DNA of 64,000 nucleotides, taken from Meghimatium bilineatum (Eukaryota; Mollusca; Gastropoda; Stylommatophora; Philomycidae). Shown one piece after another: positions 13,901 through 28,900 of the stretch. Numbering within the stretch: position 1 is the first letter of the stretch; every line of letters begins with the position of its first letter. The notes beneath the pieces are model-generated. The model made no database searches. It had not been told where the DNA came from and was given only the letters and a program-made list of their open reading frames with translations. Position numbers and translations under genes: made by a program. The stretch spans positions 41,836,761-41,900,760 of the forward strand of contig CM067306.1 in NCBI GenBank assembly GCA_034231615.1, in the 5' to 3' direction.

Positions 13901-16900
13901 ACATAACTGCTATGATTGCAGTAAAATTTAACAATAGCTACAAGTATTTTGGAAAACACAATGTAATACAGAACAGCCTGACATAAAGTTAACAATTTAC
14001 AAAACAGATTGAATTGATGTTTTATCAATATTGTCTTTACCAATAAAAATCAAGGGACGAACGGAGAGAAAGTAATAAAAATAATAATATTGCAAATGAA
14101 CAATCCCGCATACATTTAATAAAGCACAGAAAAAACACAAGGCTATCTTTCATTAATTTTGATGACTAAGTACACTCATCTATTAACATATCCTTGGTGA
14201 GCCAGTTATACTTTACATATAGGCCTATACTTGTTGTATATGGCACTAAAATTTGATGTTTATGCTACAGAATTCAAATCATGTACCACATGGTAAATGG
14301 TCAAAATGTCATACAATAGCATGATCACAGAACAAACAGCAAAATTCCAACAACCATAATATGACAATCTCAGCTTTGATGTTCACAGAACAACAGTGTG
14401 ACCCACAGGAGAGCTAGAACAAACTGCTCTATACATGACCAATATCAGACTAGATATATAATAATTGATCACAAGAAGAAGAAAATATATTTACTTATCT
14501 ATAATATTTATCTTTTAGGCATGTGCCTTGTGTTCATGAGGTTATGGCTTTGATTCCATGTCATGAATCTTATTTATGAGTCCATTGGTTTTGTTTTTTA
14601 ACTCTGGTTACTATCACTTGAAAATACAGAGGAATGTGCTGAGTAATACTCTTGGTAGGCTGTTTCATTTAGTGTTGTGGAGTACAAATGGGAAATCTGA
14701 GTATACTATAGTCAATCATCTCTGTCTTTTGAGCCCTTGTTATCATTATTACCAATTGCATTATTACAATTACCAAAATTTCTCTAATTTTAAGACTTAC
14801 AACATTTCTGCTCACACTAGAACAAGTCTTTCAGATGCTGCATTGGGTTTATCAGCCATTTGAGGACTCCGTAAGAAATCAAACCAAACTTGACCCTTCT
14901 TAATGCCATGCTCATCTTTGCTTGCAAAAGGAGGAACACCATCATTACCATAATGCATCATTCATGTGGGAAGAGTTCTTATTTGTCATCTCCCTTCTTG
15001 AGTGGTGATTACTATTGCTTTAATACTCTATAGTATGGGTCAATTGATAATTTCGGACTGGAGGACATACAAAATTTCCAGTATTTAGGCTCAAAGATAA
15101 TATTTCAGGAGACTTTGTTGTAGAAATTAAGAAAAAAATTGCAATGATAATATCGAAACTTGCCCCACATACAAAATATTTTTCAAAGTACCAGCAGCAT
15201 AGCCAAACTATGTATGGTCAGAACATGCGTATTTCCAGTGACAGTATACAGTTGTGAGGCATGGACATTAAAAAAAAACAGTAGCAAAGAGAATCAATGC
15301 TTTCGAAATGAGATGCTACAGAAGAATTTATGTAGCATAGACAGCTAAAAAGACAAATCGAAAAGTGTTAAGATCAATAAACGTTGAAGAGGACTGACTC
15401 CTCAACAACGCCATAACAAGAAAGCTAAGTTTTTGTTTGTCATATAAAGAAACATAACATCATGGGAAAAATTAATAGATGAAGGCAGAGTTAATGGCAA
15501 CAGGGGAAGAGGGCACCTAATATGAAGATGGTGCAGCTATATATCAGGTTGTTTAAACATGTCTCTAGCTGCGGCAGGTCAACTCGCCCATAATCACAGA
15601 GTGTTCAGAGAATATATAAGGAAGACCACACTTTGAATATAATAGACTTATGTCACATGATGATAGGATAAGTCTATTTTATATCACTGCTAATGCTTGT
15701 TTTCAATAACCCATTATCAATAGGCATATTAACCAACTCTTGGAACAAATCTCCAGCCTGTTTATTGGTTATACAAAAAGAACAGGTCTTGATTCTTGAT
15801 TAGAAACTGGCTTCACAGCACGCGGGACATTCCCATAAGTGCTCTGCCCTCCATTCCAGCAGCCATCCCAGTGTATGTAGACTCATAGTTCTGGTCAGGT
15901 GTTAATTATGTGATCTTCGAGACTTTCCAAAAAATTTACTTTTCCTTTCCTCACCTCTAGATACTCCCATTTCTAACATTCTCTGTATGTGTTTGTTCTC
16001 AACCTCATTGACATTATCTGCATCTTGAAATGAATTTATTACTGCCTTCATTAAGTCTGTTTTAACTCTTCTCAGCAATGTGCCGTCTATCGCGGCATTG
16101 CCTGCCAATAAGTCGGCTCTTTCATTTCCTCTGACCCCAGCATGACCAGGGCAGTATATCCATGTAATGCTCTGGACAATTGAGTTGTTCAATAAGTCCC
16201 CCCATTCTTTTCTGAGCATGAACTTTTCTATTTTGTGCAACATGCTTTGAGAGTCTGTGAGTTCTACCAAGTGTGTTGATGTATCAGTTATCAACCAATT
16301 AAGAGCTGCTGTAACTCCCTCTATCTCCATCCTCATGCTTGATGTGACAGTAGAATATGCTCAAGATTTCTCAACCAACTTCACACCGTTTCTGTAGGCA
16401 ACAAAACCCCAACCGCTTTTATTTGTGTTTCTGTTAACAGAGCCATCTGTGTATATAATTGTCTTGTGGTTTGGAGTGTAGTTCGCGCACTGTATCCTGA
16501 GCCCTGACATCCGTCCATTTTCTACACACTTTATCTAGTTGTATTATTACTTAGTCAGTGATTTCTTCTCAGTTTCTACCTCCACCTATTCACTGCCCTT
16601 TCCTATTTCTTCCAATTCACATACTCTTCGCAGTGTGTCTTCAGCCTCTGCCATCCATGATCTGCCACGCTTGTGTTACCTATCTCAAAACCTGTTGGAA
16701 AGAATGTGTGTTTAGTTGAGATTGAAAAATATATAAATATGATCACAAGCTTATCTAGAAAGTAAACAATGTTATCCTGTCATAGTTAACTTCAATATTT
16801 GAACTTATGGTATATTTATGATCATACAGATTCGTTGGTTTGTCGATGACATCGAACTAAAAGAAGAGGACAGGATCCGTTTTGTCAAGGATGGTCTGAC

Positions 16901-19900
16901 ACACAAACTTGTTATTACTGACTGCTGTATTGATGATGAAGGACTTGTCACAGCTCAAGTTGGTGACAAGAAATCATCTGCATCATTATTTGTACAGGGT
17001 GAGTACATCAACAGAAGCCATGTATCATTAGTAACAATGGAGATGCGCAATTTATATTGCTAATCTCTCTATAGTGGTTGCTTTGACTTTATTGCAAGTT
17101 ACTTCATATGTATATCTATTTCCATTCTTTTTGGTGATTTTTGTCATACCATAACAAGTATGTTCATTTGGAATCTGCATAGCTCACTAGAGGTGAGCTG
17201 TATTCATGCAGATTATTCCTTGCACCTCTTTCAGGCTCCAGCAACACATTGGTGAAGAATATTAAGTTCTTTTCTAATAACCAGGAAAATAAAAGTGGCT
17301 TCAACTGTTTGAGCACCTGTGGGAAACCTTAAGTTCAAAGACTATGATTCTAGTTTTATTGTATTTGTTCATTGTGTTAGTTGTGGTGTATTTTATACTT
17401 GTGAAATTAAATCATAAATACAGCAGAAAATGGACTTGTCAGGTGATTGGCTCAAATAAAACGGTGACACAACACATTTCCAATTTCTGGACTATATCCT
17501 GCTGAAAATATAGTCAGAATATTGTCCTGCTAAAAGAGAGATCCAGTGTGAGTTTGAGAATGAATGGTGAAGAAGAAATCATAAATGAATATTAAAAAAT
17601 AGTTGAAACATAAATAGCCATGTGTTACCAGAACCCAAAAGTGAAGCAAACAATAGCAAAAATGTTACTTGCCATTCATGTTATAACAAACAACTACGGC
17701 AATATGAGATTGAAGCTGATTGTCCCTTTCTATAGGTGATAGTGACTAAAACACCATGATGAATTTGGATGTGTGAAGCTGAAAGGAGCTGATATCATAG
17801 CCAAGCTGTAAACCATGATACAACACATTCTGTTCTCCACTCTACACTCTGCTAACCAGCAGAAGTTTGAGAACAAACACAGAAAAGAAGAAGCATAATA
17901 ATTGACTATAAAATCTGCAATTTTATATTGGGAACATTTAGTTTGTGTATTTAAACACACAAAAATTACTATCTGGAAATGTGCTGAAGTCAGTTGTATC
18001 TAGCACAAAGATGCAGAGATATCAAACACAAGCTATAAATTATGATACAATAAACCCTGTTAATGATATGAGTTTGAGATTGACTCAGAATAAAAGTTGA
18101 CTATTATTTTTATTTTTCTTAAATCTGCTCGATTCTTTCTGTTCTGTAGAGCGTCCACCAGAATTTATCCGTCCACTCACAGACCAAAATGTCAATGAGG
18201 GTGAAACAGCCACTTTTGAATGTGAACTCAACATAGATGGTGCAACTGTAAAATGGTTTCATGAAGGATTTGAAATCAATGAAGATGAGAGATACCAGAT
18301 CCTTGTGCAAGGTCGGATCCACAAAGTTGTTGTCAAGGATGCAATCATGCCAGATGCTGGAGAAATCATGGCTAAAGTTGAGGGCAAATCTACACATGCT
18401 GTTCTAACTGTAACTGGTGAGTGATGATTTCTATTTACATTTTAGGATTTATCATTTGTTATTATTATTCATTGTGTACATTAGAAATAAAATAGAGATG
18501 TATAAAAGTCCACAATAATCACCACTTTCAATTGTAGAAGGGTGAAAACTAACATGGTTTAGGCATGCCAGTCTACATGATTCCCTGTTAAAAATGATCC
18601 TGCAGAGAAAACTTGAAGGTTGTACAACAGAGAAAGACAAAAAGAAATCATGACCAGACAACATCAAAGAATAGATTGGTCATGATTTCTCTACTGAAAT
18701 CTTCATTATTGAAAAAGTTGGAGGAATGTGTGTTGCTGCATCTAGTGCAGTACCCCTACAACACTGACGAGTTATGGATTTTATTGATAGGATTGGTTAT
18801 TGGGTATGAACCGACTTCCTGTATCTCCTAATAAACACACAATAATAGTAAGACCCATAACTTATCAGTCATAGTGATGCTACAAAGGAGACAGCACATA
18901 ATAAAAACCCCTCCAAACATCTCTGCCTCCATTCCACCCTTGAATGTTCCTTGCAAAATAGTTTTAGAAAGTATGTCATGTCTCATTACTTGTCTAAACC
19001 AGACAAGTTTATGCCATTCCACCACTGCCAGAAGTGGTTCTAGATAACCTGCAATTTTTTCATTTACTGCCATACAAATACATTTGTTTTGTGTTTAATA
19101 TAATTAATTTTTAACAAACATCTGTAGCACTTTTATTCAAAAGCCTGAATCCTTCTTTCCATGAGTACATTGAGTGTCCAGCTTTCACATGTGGATAAAA
19201 TTATACTTAGTACTAGCAATCTGAATATATTAATCTTTACTGTAATACTGATCTTGCTTTTTAGTAAACACATATTTTATGTAACTGATTTAACTAAGTT
19301 TATACTGCTCCCTGTGGAGCATTGAATTTCCATTTGATAATATAGACCATGTTGGGTCCTACCACTGCAACAAGAACCTAAACCAATTTTTTTTAAACTT
19401 AATTTGTTTGTCTAAGGAAGTGGTTCAATATGTGAAATCTAAATATATCATGATTGGTTCATTTGACAAATTATTCAACATAATCTGCTGAGATCATCAG
19501 TGTGTCTCTTTGCTAGACTGTAACCTGTCCATTTCATAATGTTACTCTCCCACTTGTATCTCTGCCTATCTCTTGCTTGACTTTGCCCCTTGTTTCGGAC
19601 AGCAAGAAGGAAATTTGTGGTAGGCCTACTAATTGTGACATCATGAATTTTGCCTAACATGTTGTTTTTCCAGTAGAATTCCGACTTGGAATGATTTGAA
19701 TGACTGTTGAAGGTTTTGAATGACTGTTTGTAAACCTACTGGTACAGGTACGTTGTTTGCTCTGTTACATTTTACAGCTTATTTTGTTTTACACAAGTCA
19801 AACCCACTTTAATTTTCTCTATTCCTATAGAAGTGTCTACCAAAACACTACCTGGTAGACTAGGCCTAAGTGATAAACATGTGTTTATAACGTTTACCCA

Positions 19901-22900
19901 GTTAAAACTACACTGGGCCTAGATGACAAAAGTGAGTTACTGGTAGATCGGCATAGACCATTACCGTATTTTGGTCAATAAATAACACCAGATACTGGTA
20001 TATTATAGCCCTAGGAATTTTATCCTCGCTTGAATATGTCAACAAAAACATGCAAGTCACAGATTTTTGACATTTTTTTTGTGGTTTTTTTTTACCAGTA
20101 AGTTTTTTTTTTCCCTGTTACTGGGATTTGACGTAACATTTTTATTAAATTGTGTTGTACCCCTTTATAGGCAGAGACCTCTAAATATATTTCAGTTAAA
20201 TGTCTAAAAATTATCGGTTTATACACAGATGTCTGCGGTATTTATAATATATTTTTGGCTACTTTTTAATAGTAATTCAGGATTTCTTTTCTCCTCTTCG
20301 TCTCCCCTTCTCCCTCAACTATCTCTTGCAGAAAAGTCTTTGAAAGGGAGTCTTGCCTTACTAGATACCCAAACCTTATTAGTTTGCAGCACGTCACCAC
20401 AGACAGTAGTTGTTTTTAGTGGACTGTAAGCACATTTTTTTGTCTCTCAGATATGCCTATAAATGTGGTTTGGTTTTATGCTTCTATATGGCATATGCAT
20501 ATCACTCATTTGAAACATTTGTATTAAAAAGCCTAGATTAGCAACTGGAATATAATAAAGCTTGTTAATATTTCTTATAACAGAAGAAAGTATCAATAAA
20601 AACACAATTTTATAAATTTTATGATTCACAGACTGAACATAAAATCTGGCATATTTCTTTATGTCCTGACCAAAACCAATAGGCATGTGATATACACTGA
20701 GAGATTTACTAAAGCAGAGTTCTGAGCACCTATGGACATGTCCGGTGTGCAAAGACAATTACATACATATTTAAACAAACTGACATGAAAAAACAATTGT
20801 TAACAGTATACATGATAGACTAAATCAATATTCAAACATTAGGTTTTTCTATAAAAATAAAATATGGATAAACAGAGAACAAATAATGCAAATAATATTG
20901 GTAAATAGATTTACTGCAGTCTGCTAATTTTCAACAGAAGTACCAGTAGACTTCACGGCAGAGCTTTCAGAAATCCACACAGAAGAACACAAGATGGCAC
21001 TTTTCTGTTGTGAGGTAAACAAGGATGATGTTACCATTGAGTGGCAGAAAGATGGAAAACCATTATCTCCAAGCAGCAACAAACATATTATCCAGTCTGA
21101 GGGCAGAAGACATTCCTTGGCTATCAAAGATGTCGACCAATCAGATGTGGCTGAATATAGTATTGTGGTTGGGGACAAGAAGAGCCTGGCAAAACTACAC
21201 TTGGATGGTGAGTACTTATTTTCTCCGGATCAACTGGTGTTTGTATAACTTAAATAAAATTTAGATTTTTTTTTTTTAATTTGAACCTATGTGTAGTATT
21301 TTTTATGATTTAACAAAACTGGAAAATAAAAATGTGTAATAAATATACAATGAAAAAGTTGTTTGTCAAAGTATGAGATGAAGTAGAATTATGTAAGACC
21401 AAAAAAAACATTGTTATTCCTATATTTATATTTAGGTCTACTTTATAACAGTACTTGTGAAACATTATTTGTTCATACAAACTTCCAAGTGCAATTTCTA
21501 TTTCATGTGCCCATTTATTTTTCATTTTTGATATGCTTACACACCTTATACCAGTTTTTCGAATGTCAGCCATTTCATGTGGATATTAGTTGGTGTCTAT
21601 GTCAGATTGTTCTCATTAAATCAACATTGTGTGAGTTTTAAGTTATCTTTGATTGATCCCTCATTAATTTCATGAAAAGTTCTTATCATGGACAGCGTGT
21701 TGACAATGAGAAAAATATATTTGGCAAGATGTTGTTGCCAATCACACTAACTTTGTAATAGGTTGCCTATTTCTTGCTTCTTGTATTTCTGTTTACTGAG
21801 AAATGTATATACCAGTCCAGTAAGTTAATTTGCTACTAAAATTATTTTCACTAGCTTCAGAACTTCCCCATGTTCAATAATTTTTTATGTTAAAACAAAG
21901 TTTTGGTTGGGCAGTTTTGATAAATGAGCATTATAAGAATAACTTTCGTTACTGCATGTTTTCTTGTTGAGGAATGCAGAGTGTTGGGAAAATTCTTATA
22001 GGTGGTTGAAGAAAGGTTGCTTTGTCACCACAACATGTAGGTATATGAGTGATTTTTAAAAATTGTACCACCGAAAGAAAAAAACCTGTCACAACTATGG
22101 TTTGAACCTGAGACTTTATGGCTATGTGTTTGGCATTCTAGCCATTAGGCTATATACTCCACACTTTGAATTTGACCCATGGAATAAAAATATGTTGCCA
22201 CCTCTGTCATAAATCCTTAATAAAATATTGTAAAACAATTAAAATCTGTAGTTTAGTGTAAAAGTAAAGTTACATTCAATCAGATAGCTGTATAGTGTTA
22301 GAACAATTATTTATGCAAATACCCTAATATGTTGAGCTAAATGTGAAATATATTTTATTTCATGTAATAAATTTATTTACAAGTTATAAATGTCTAAGCA
22401 AGCTAAGATAGGAGATAATATTGTTTTATTAAATAAGAAAAATTCCATTTTATGCACCTTTTATATTTTAATTTCTGACTTTCTAATTGAAGGTCACCAT
22501 AAAATGTGGCACATGTGAAAGAAATTCATTTTTTGAAGTACTTGCTATTCCAAGTTTTGTTTATACACAGAAAGTTTTTTGTTGTAGTCATTGCACATTG
22601 TTTTACAATTTTAACTGATTCATTCTGTGGTGACAATCAGTCAGCGTAACATTTTTCTCAGAGTGTCACGAAGCCAACTGATATGCAGTTTTAATGGTGT
22701 ATAAATAAACAGCTACACCAGAGGCCAAAAAAAAAGATATCTGAGTGAATCAGTTTGATATATTTACAATTCAATAGTTTGTAGTTGTTTTATTTAAATT
22801 ATTTTTTTTTCTTAATATTGTGATGTAACTTACTGTACATAGTAAAAAGAATATGTTTGTGATTAGAACAGAAATTGTTTAGAATGTGAATAACACTGTT

Positions 22901-25900
22901 TCATTGAACCTATGCTTTAATTTTGTTAATTGAAGAGATGCAATTTATATTACTGAGGGAAATTCAGCTTGTGATGTATCATTTGTTTCATAATGTACTA
23001 TCAAATATTTTTATAAGATCATTTACTTTTGCTTCACATTGTTTGATTTTATGCATGCATTTAAAATTGGCCTTTCTAATAATTTAAACATTGATGAGCA
23101 TGATATGAGGGCTCTGCTTGGTATAAACCAGGAGTGAACAACTTCTGCATATCTATATAAAGAAAATGAGACTGACATTTCCAAACATTCACAATATCTA
23201 TTGCAACACTTTCCAGCTTCTCAGCAAACATAGAGATGTGACATGTTCACTGTATCCATATGGTATGAATGTAATGCTGGTCTCTCTGTTTAAAAATCAT
23301 AAACTCAACTTTGTCTCAATAGCCTATCTCTTGCAAGCAGGTAAGGGTCAGCTGGTAGAAATATAGTGTCATTCTATGACACGCATTTAATTTTCATCAG
23401 TAAGCTGGTGCTCAAAACCACATTCCCTTAACTACTGTCCAGACTAAGGATCAAGTTTTAATTTATATGCTTAAAGATTGTCAGTAAAGACGCACAAGGC
23501 TATCTTTATAACACAAATACTGATTCTCTCATTTTTAAATGGCTGAAATTATTCCATACTTTGCTCGGAACAATTGTTCTTCCCCTAGTTTATTATGCAG
23601 TTTATCCATCTATAATATCAACTTTTTATACATATGAGTTTTGTAGTTATAAAAAATGTTTAGGAACACTAAATATGAAAGTTCGTTGGCTCCTAAACAA
23701 TATTCAGCAACAACAAAAAGGCTGAGATTTTCTATGGCCATATAGAGAAACAAAAGAGTATGGAAAAAGTAGTATTGGAAGGCATGGTTGCTGATAACAG
23801 GGAAATAGGCACTCAAGATAATAATGAACTAAAGCTGTCCTTAGCTGCAACAGGTCAACTTGCCCTGAGTCATGAATTTTTCAGAGAATCCATAAAGAGG
23901 AGTACATTCTAGAAATATTATAATCTCAATATAAAAAAGGTATTCCATTTTTAACAGCATTGTAGTGTAGGTCCTTTTCTTCTTTGTCTTATACTAGTCA
24001 TTAGATTTAAGCAGGTTTATTTATTAATTTATCTATGCTGGATGGTCACTGGAAATGTAGTCTCTATAATTTTATGTATCTTATTTGTAAACCTTGTACA
24101 TTCTGCTCTAATTGGCAAATGCTTCATTCCCATATTATATTTATATATTTAAATACACACCTCATATCAATATATAGGTCCCCCATATAAACACGGAGGC
24201 CATGGAGATGACATTTGATAATTTATATTTTTGATACAACTGTATATTCAACCACATATTTAACCTGTGTCACAATGCCAATGTTGACAGATGTACTCAC
24301 TTCTTTTTATTGGATGCATGAAAACTTATGCTTGTAACATATGCCCTTTATACACTTAACCATACCTATTTTTGAGATGAGAACCTGTACAAGACTTAAA
24401 ATTTCATTGACAAAATGTAAGAAACCTTACAGATCAGATAAATCTGTTTATAAATTATAATCATACAGCAATTAATGATCAAAAAAGTATGTTAAATTCT
24501 TGTAGAATTGACTCTTATTTTCTTGAAATATTTGTTAAGTTACTACTGAAGCCATATCTTTTAATGTACTTATTGCATACTTGGCAAAATGGTATGTAGT
24601 CCCTGCATTAAAATATATTTAGAGTGGCAGGAGATAATTGTGAGAAATATTACATCAATGAGGTGGTAGGTTTCATTGTCAACACAACTGAAAAGGTTTA
24701 ATTGTAGGGTTATAGGTAAACTTAACAAGTTCACAGGAATTCTAAACTTATTTTAAATTTATATCCAGCTGGATTATGATATTAATAGCTTTATATCCAT
24801 TTAAATTGTGATATTAGTAGCTTGACTTATAAACTGGCCATGCTATTTGTTGCTGCTGATATTTGTGGATATCTAATAGGCCTACTACTTAGGTCTCTGC
24901 ATGTTCATTTCATTGCTTTCAATCTTCTTCACTATTTCCTGTAGTATAACTACTTAGGTATCTCTTTTTATTTTTAGTGTAGATAGGTTTAGGCCTATGC
25001 AATGGTTTAAATACATTATGCAATGGTTTATCGAATAGTTGGGACATGGTTAAAAAAAGGAAATCAAAAGACATAGAGGATTTACTTCACTGTACTTGGG
25101 TTATGCCATATGTACTCTGTTTCCTCATTTTTAAAAAGTGCCACCATCACCTGCCAAGAATAAATCTGTAGCTTCAGGTGATAATTCCCAGTTATCTCAA
25201 ATAAATTATTAAACATGACACCGCAAGTTGGATTAAAACCCCTAACCTCTTGATCACAAAGTGAATGGCTAACTACTATGCCAGGGAGATTCCCTTTGTA
25301 ACATACTGCTCCTTTTGAACATGTCTTACCTAGCAAGTAACAGTCTCCATTATGTCTACAGGTAGTACCTGTCTATTGTGGAAGCTGTCTTTGTTAACAT
25401 ATGAAACAATTTTTTTGGGGTATATAAGCTGAAACTGTCTTTGTGAATAAAACTGACTGTGTAGGAATATGATGTTAATCTCTCTTTATAAACATAGATG
25501 CCTGACTTCAAGTTGTCATTGTAAACTATTCACTTAAAGATGTTTGTGTAAAAAACACTTTAGGCAAATAAATTACTTAAAGATAATGTAATAAATAAAC
25601 AGGACTGGAAAATTAAAGGCAAAAGAGATGTGCTTCTATAGAAGAATGCTGAGAGTACCATAGCCAGTTAGAAAAACCAATGAAGAGGTGCTGAGTCAAA
25701 TGTGAGACAGGGTTACTTAATAATATCATCAGAAAGATACACATGTTATGAGATAGGTAGTTCTAGCGTGCATAGTTAAACAAGCAAAAGAGTTTGAGGA
25801 TGAAAGTTCAAAAAAGTATTAGATAGTCTGACATCGTGGCATGGCAAAGTGTGAACACCAATCCTGATAAAAGAAACTGGAAATAGAATTGTGGAGATCC

Positions 25901-28900
25901 ATGGTCGCCTATGCCAGTCGACACTGCACATTATGATAGATAATGTGTAGACAATTTTTTTTTAATATGTTACTTTTTAGGCAAGTTACTTAATAATGTG
26001 TATTTGGACATATTATTGAAATCTTTAAATGTATGTCATTTTAAAACAATGACCATAGATGTGTTACCAGCTATCTGTGTAGCTGTGTTACTTAAAGATG
26101 TCTTTGTAGTTGTATTACTTAAATTTATCTTTGTAGCTGTGTTACTTGAAGTTATCTTCGTAGCTGTGTTACTTAAAGTTATCTCTGTAGCTGTGTTACT
26201 TAAAGTTATCTTTGTAGCTGTGTTATTTGAAGTTATCTTTGTAGCTGTGTTACTTAAAGATATATTTTTGTGCACCCTGTATGTAAATCTCTTTAATCCT
26301 GTTGGCTAACTCTTCCACTGGTAATCATTCTTGATCCTCTAATGAGGCTTTAAATCTGTATGTAATTTCTATGTTGTATTCTGTTGGAATTTTTGAGCAG
26401 TTGAAGTTGACTGGTAGCTTTACTGTAGATTTACAGGGTATGATTGGTAAACCTGGAATCCAGATCTTCTCTTGCAACATGATTGATATTTACAGGTTAG
26501 GGTAGCTAAACCTAGGTTCCAGATCTCCTATTGCAACATGATTGCCATATAACAGTATTACTACTCATTCCTTTTAGTCTTTCCCATCTGCATCACAATG
26601 GCAAGATTCATATATACATTTTACATTTACATTTAATAATTGATGACTTTATGCAAGACAACAGCATAAATATCAAGCATGCATGACCGTAGTTAGTTTT
26701 GAGCTCAATGACAAACATTATCAGAATCAGTTCTCTTATACAGCTAGCTTACTATAGGCCCTACTAGAAATATAGTTACAATGTCCACCTTTGACTGAAA
26801 CACTAAACATGTCATAGTTACCAATGTTGAAGTCAGATGTCTTGAACCATTGGCGCAAATTAAATGGTGGCACAATACATTTTCATTCTCTGGACTACAT
26901 CCTACTGTAGAACCATTGTATCTAGTAGAACCATTGTCCTTTCATAAGAGAGATCAGGTGGAAGTCTGAGAATAAATGTCCTAAAAAAATTCTTGTTGCA
27001 AACATAAATATAACTCCATAATAAATATTTAGTTTAGAGAGTAGGTCTATTGTATTTTTGTGGGAATAACCATTAGTTTGATGTATAATTTTTTGATCAC
27101 ATTCCTTCTGGCTTTCACATGCTTTTACTAGCATTTTGGATTTGTTTTATTCAAATTATCTTTCTTCAGGAGAAGCCATTTACCTACACTGTATTTGCAT
27201 TAATTCAACTTAACAATGTTACTAAACTCCTGTCTGTTATTACTTGTTTGCCTGTAGCAATCACACACAATGTCATTAGAGCTGATTGTAGAAATAATGA
27301 GTTTGTAAAAAGCACATCCTCATGTTCATATTTGCACCTACCTTGTAGTGTCCTTATGTGGGTTCATTCCATACCTTATTCTGGTATAACATAAATAATA
27401 AGTAGGAAGAACTCAGTAATAATGATAGAAACAGAAAATTATTTTTCTGTTATGAAAATTTGAACCCGATATAATCGAATGGCATCCAATTCCAGCACAC
27501 AGATTTACTGATTCTGTCAGTGACATCCTTATGGATTTCAGAAAATGAATTGTTATTAAAAGTGTAACTGCAATTTAATTACTACAGTAATTTCAGTAGA
27601 ATATTTACAATATTCTATTTACTCATTTAGTTTTTATCTCACTTATTTGTCAACTTGGGGAGCTGTGACATATGTAGTGTAATGTAGTGTTAAGTCACTC
27701 ATTTGTTGATCAGCAGACTTGAGTTATGAGTTCACTCGTTATTCATGATTTAAAATAAACACTACTTTTGTGGTTCACCCAGTCTCAAGAATGTAGACAC
27801 AGAAGTTGTACAAAAAGTGTGAATCATGTTTGCTATCAAGATTGCGGAAGATTGGTGTAAAGATTGGAACAGCCCTGAAAGAGAAACATAATAAAGAAAC
27901 ATGATAGAAGAGAATGATGAATCAACACTGAACTAGAACTATAGACTGCTACACTATGATACATTTATTGAGATGGGGATTAGAGTACATATGGATTTAT
28001 CTGGAGTATGCTTATGATGACCTGCACCCATAACTCAAGAAGTAGAGTACCACGGCTCATGTTCTAGGAAGGTAGAGGAGTGGTACCATTGCTACTGAGC
28101 TATTGATATTCATCAGGCATTTTCTGGTCAGCCACCGACTAGGCAGCTGAGGACTTATGATAAAACCATGTACTATGACACTGGTTCATAACTCATTTTA
28201 CCTTTATCTGTCAACTTCCAGAAGGATGATTTTGTACTTCAGACCAAAATACTTCAGAAAGTCTGTATTTTAACTCAAAATTCTGTCTATATGCCATATT
28301 CTGTCTTATACTCATTGGAAGAGTATTTTACAATAGTTAAATTCTAAATGTTAACATGGGCATATTCAATGAAATCTGAGTACTTTTTCATACCAATTAC
28401 AAATAGGTACTAAATGATAGATATGGATCACATAATACTGCAAGTCAGTTTCATATTCATATGTAGGACTACCACAAAACAGATGAGATGAACCCATATA
28501 TCACTATGATTTTGTTATTTGTGTTATTACCAGTTGAAATGACTATTCAATGACAAACTAATGCTTCTATAATGATATCTATAGTCTTCAAGCTTTGTAT
28601 CCTACATGAACTTCATTATCAGATTAAAATTGTGATTCTTTTGTTAAGTGATGTTCTGTCCTCAGTTTTGTTATATTCTAGTTATATTATTATTTTCTTT
28701 TGTACTGTCCATTACCATATTCTTGTATTGCACTGTGGTGTTTTGTTTACAGTTGTGTTCTACTGTACACATTGCTGTAAGATGTGTGTCCATGTGTGTA
28801 TAGTGTTAAATGTTTGTGTGTCCATGATGCCAACTTCTACAAGACATCTACTTAATGCTTATTACCATCACAAATATCCATTATTTGATCAATCATTGAA

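Noticed and set aside
18119..18397. Minus-strand frame of 92 codons
   Set aside because: Shadow of exon 9, which has the Ig pattern and splice sites on the plus strand.
22085..22165. A functional tRNA gene
   Set aside because: A and B boxes are present, but the acceptor, D and T stems do not pair well; a SINE head is more likely.
23166..23366. Small open frame as a gene within intron 10
   Set aside because: No motif, typical of chance frames in this window.
26036..26309. Open frames on both strands through the 27-bp repeat as possible genes
   Set aside because: Produced by a codon-multiple minisatellite; no splice context or domain.
27440..27520. A further tRNA-derived SINE on the minus strand
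   Set aside because: Only a 'ggttcaaat' word and loose A-box similarity; not enough to call.
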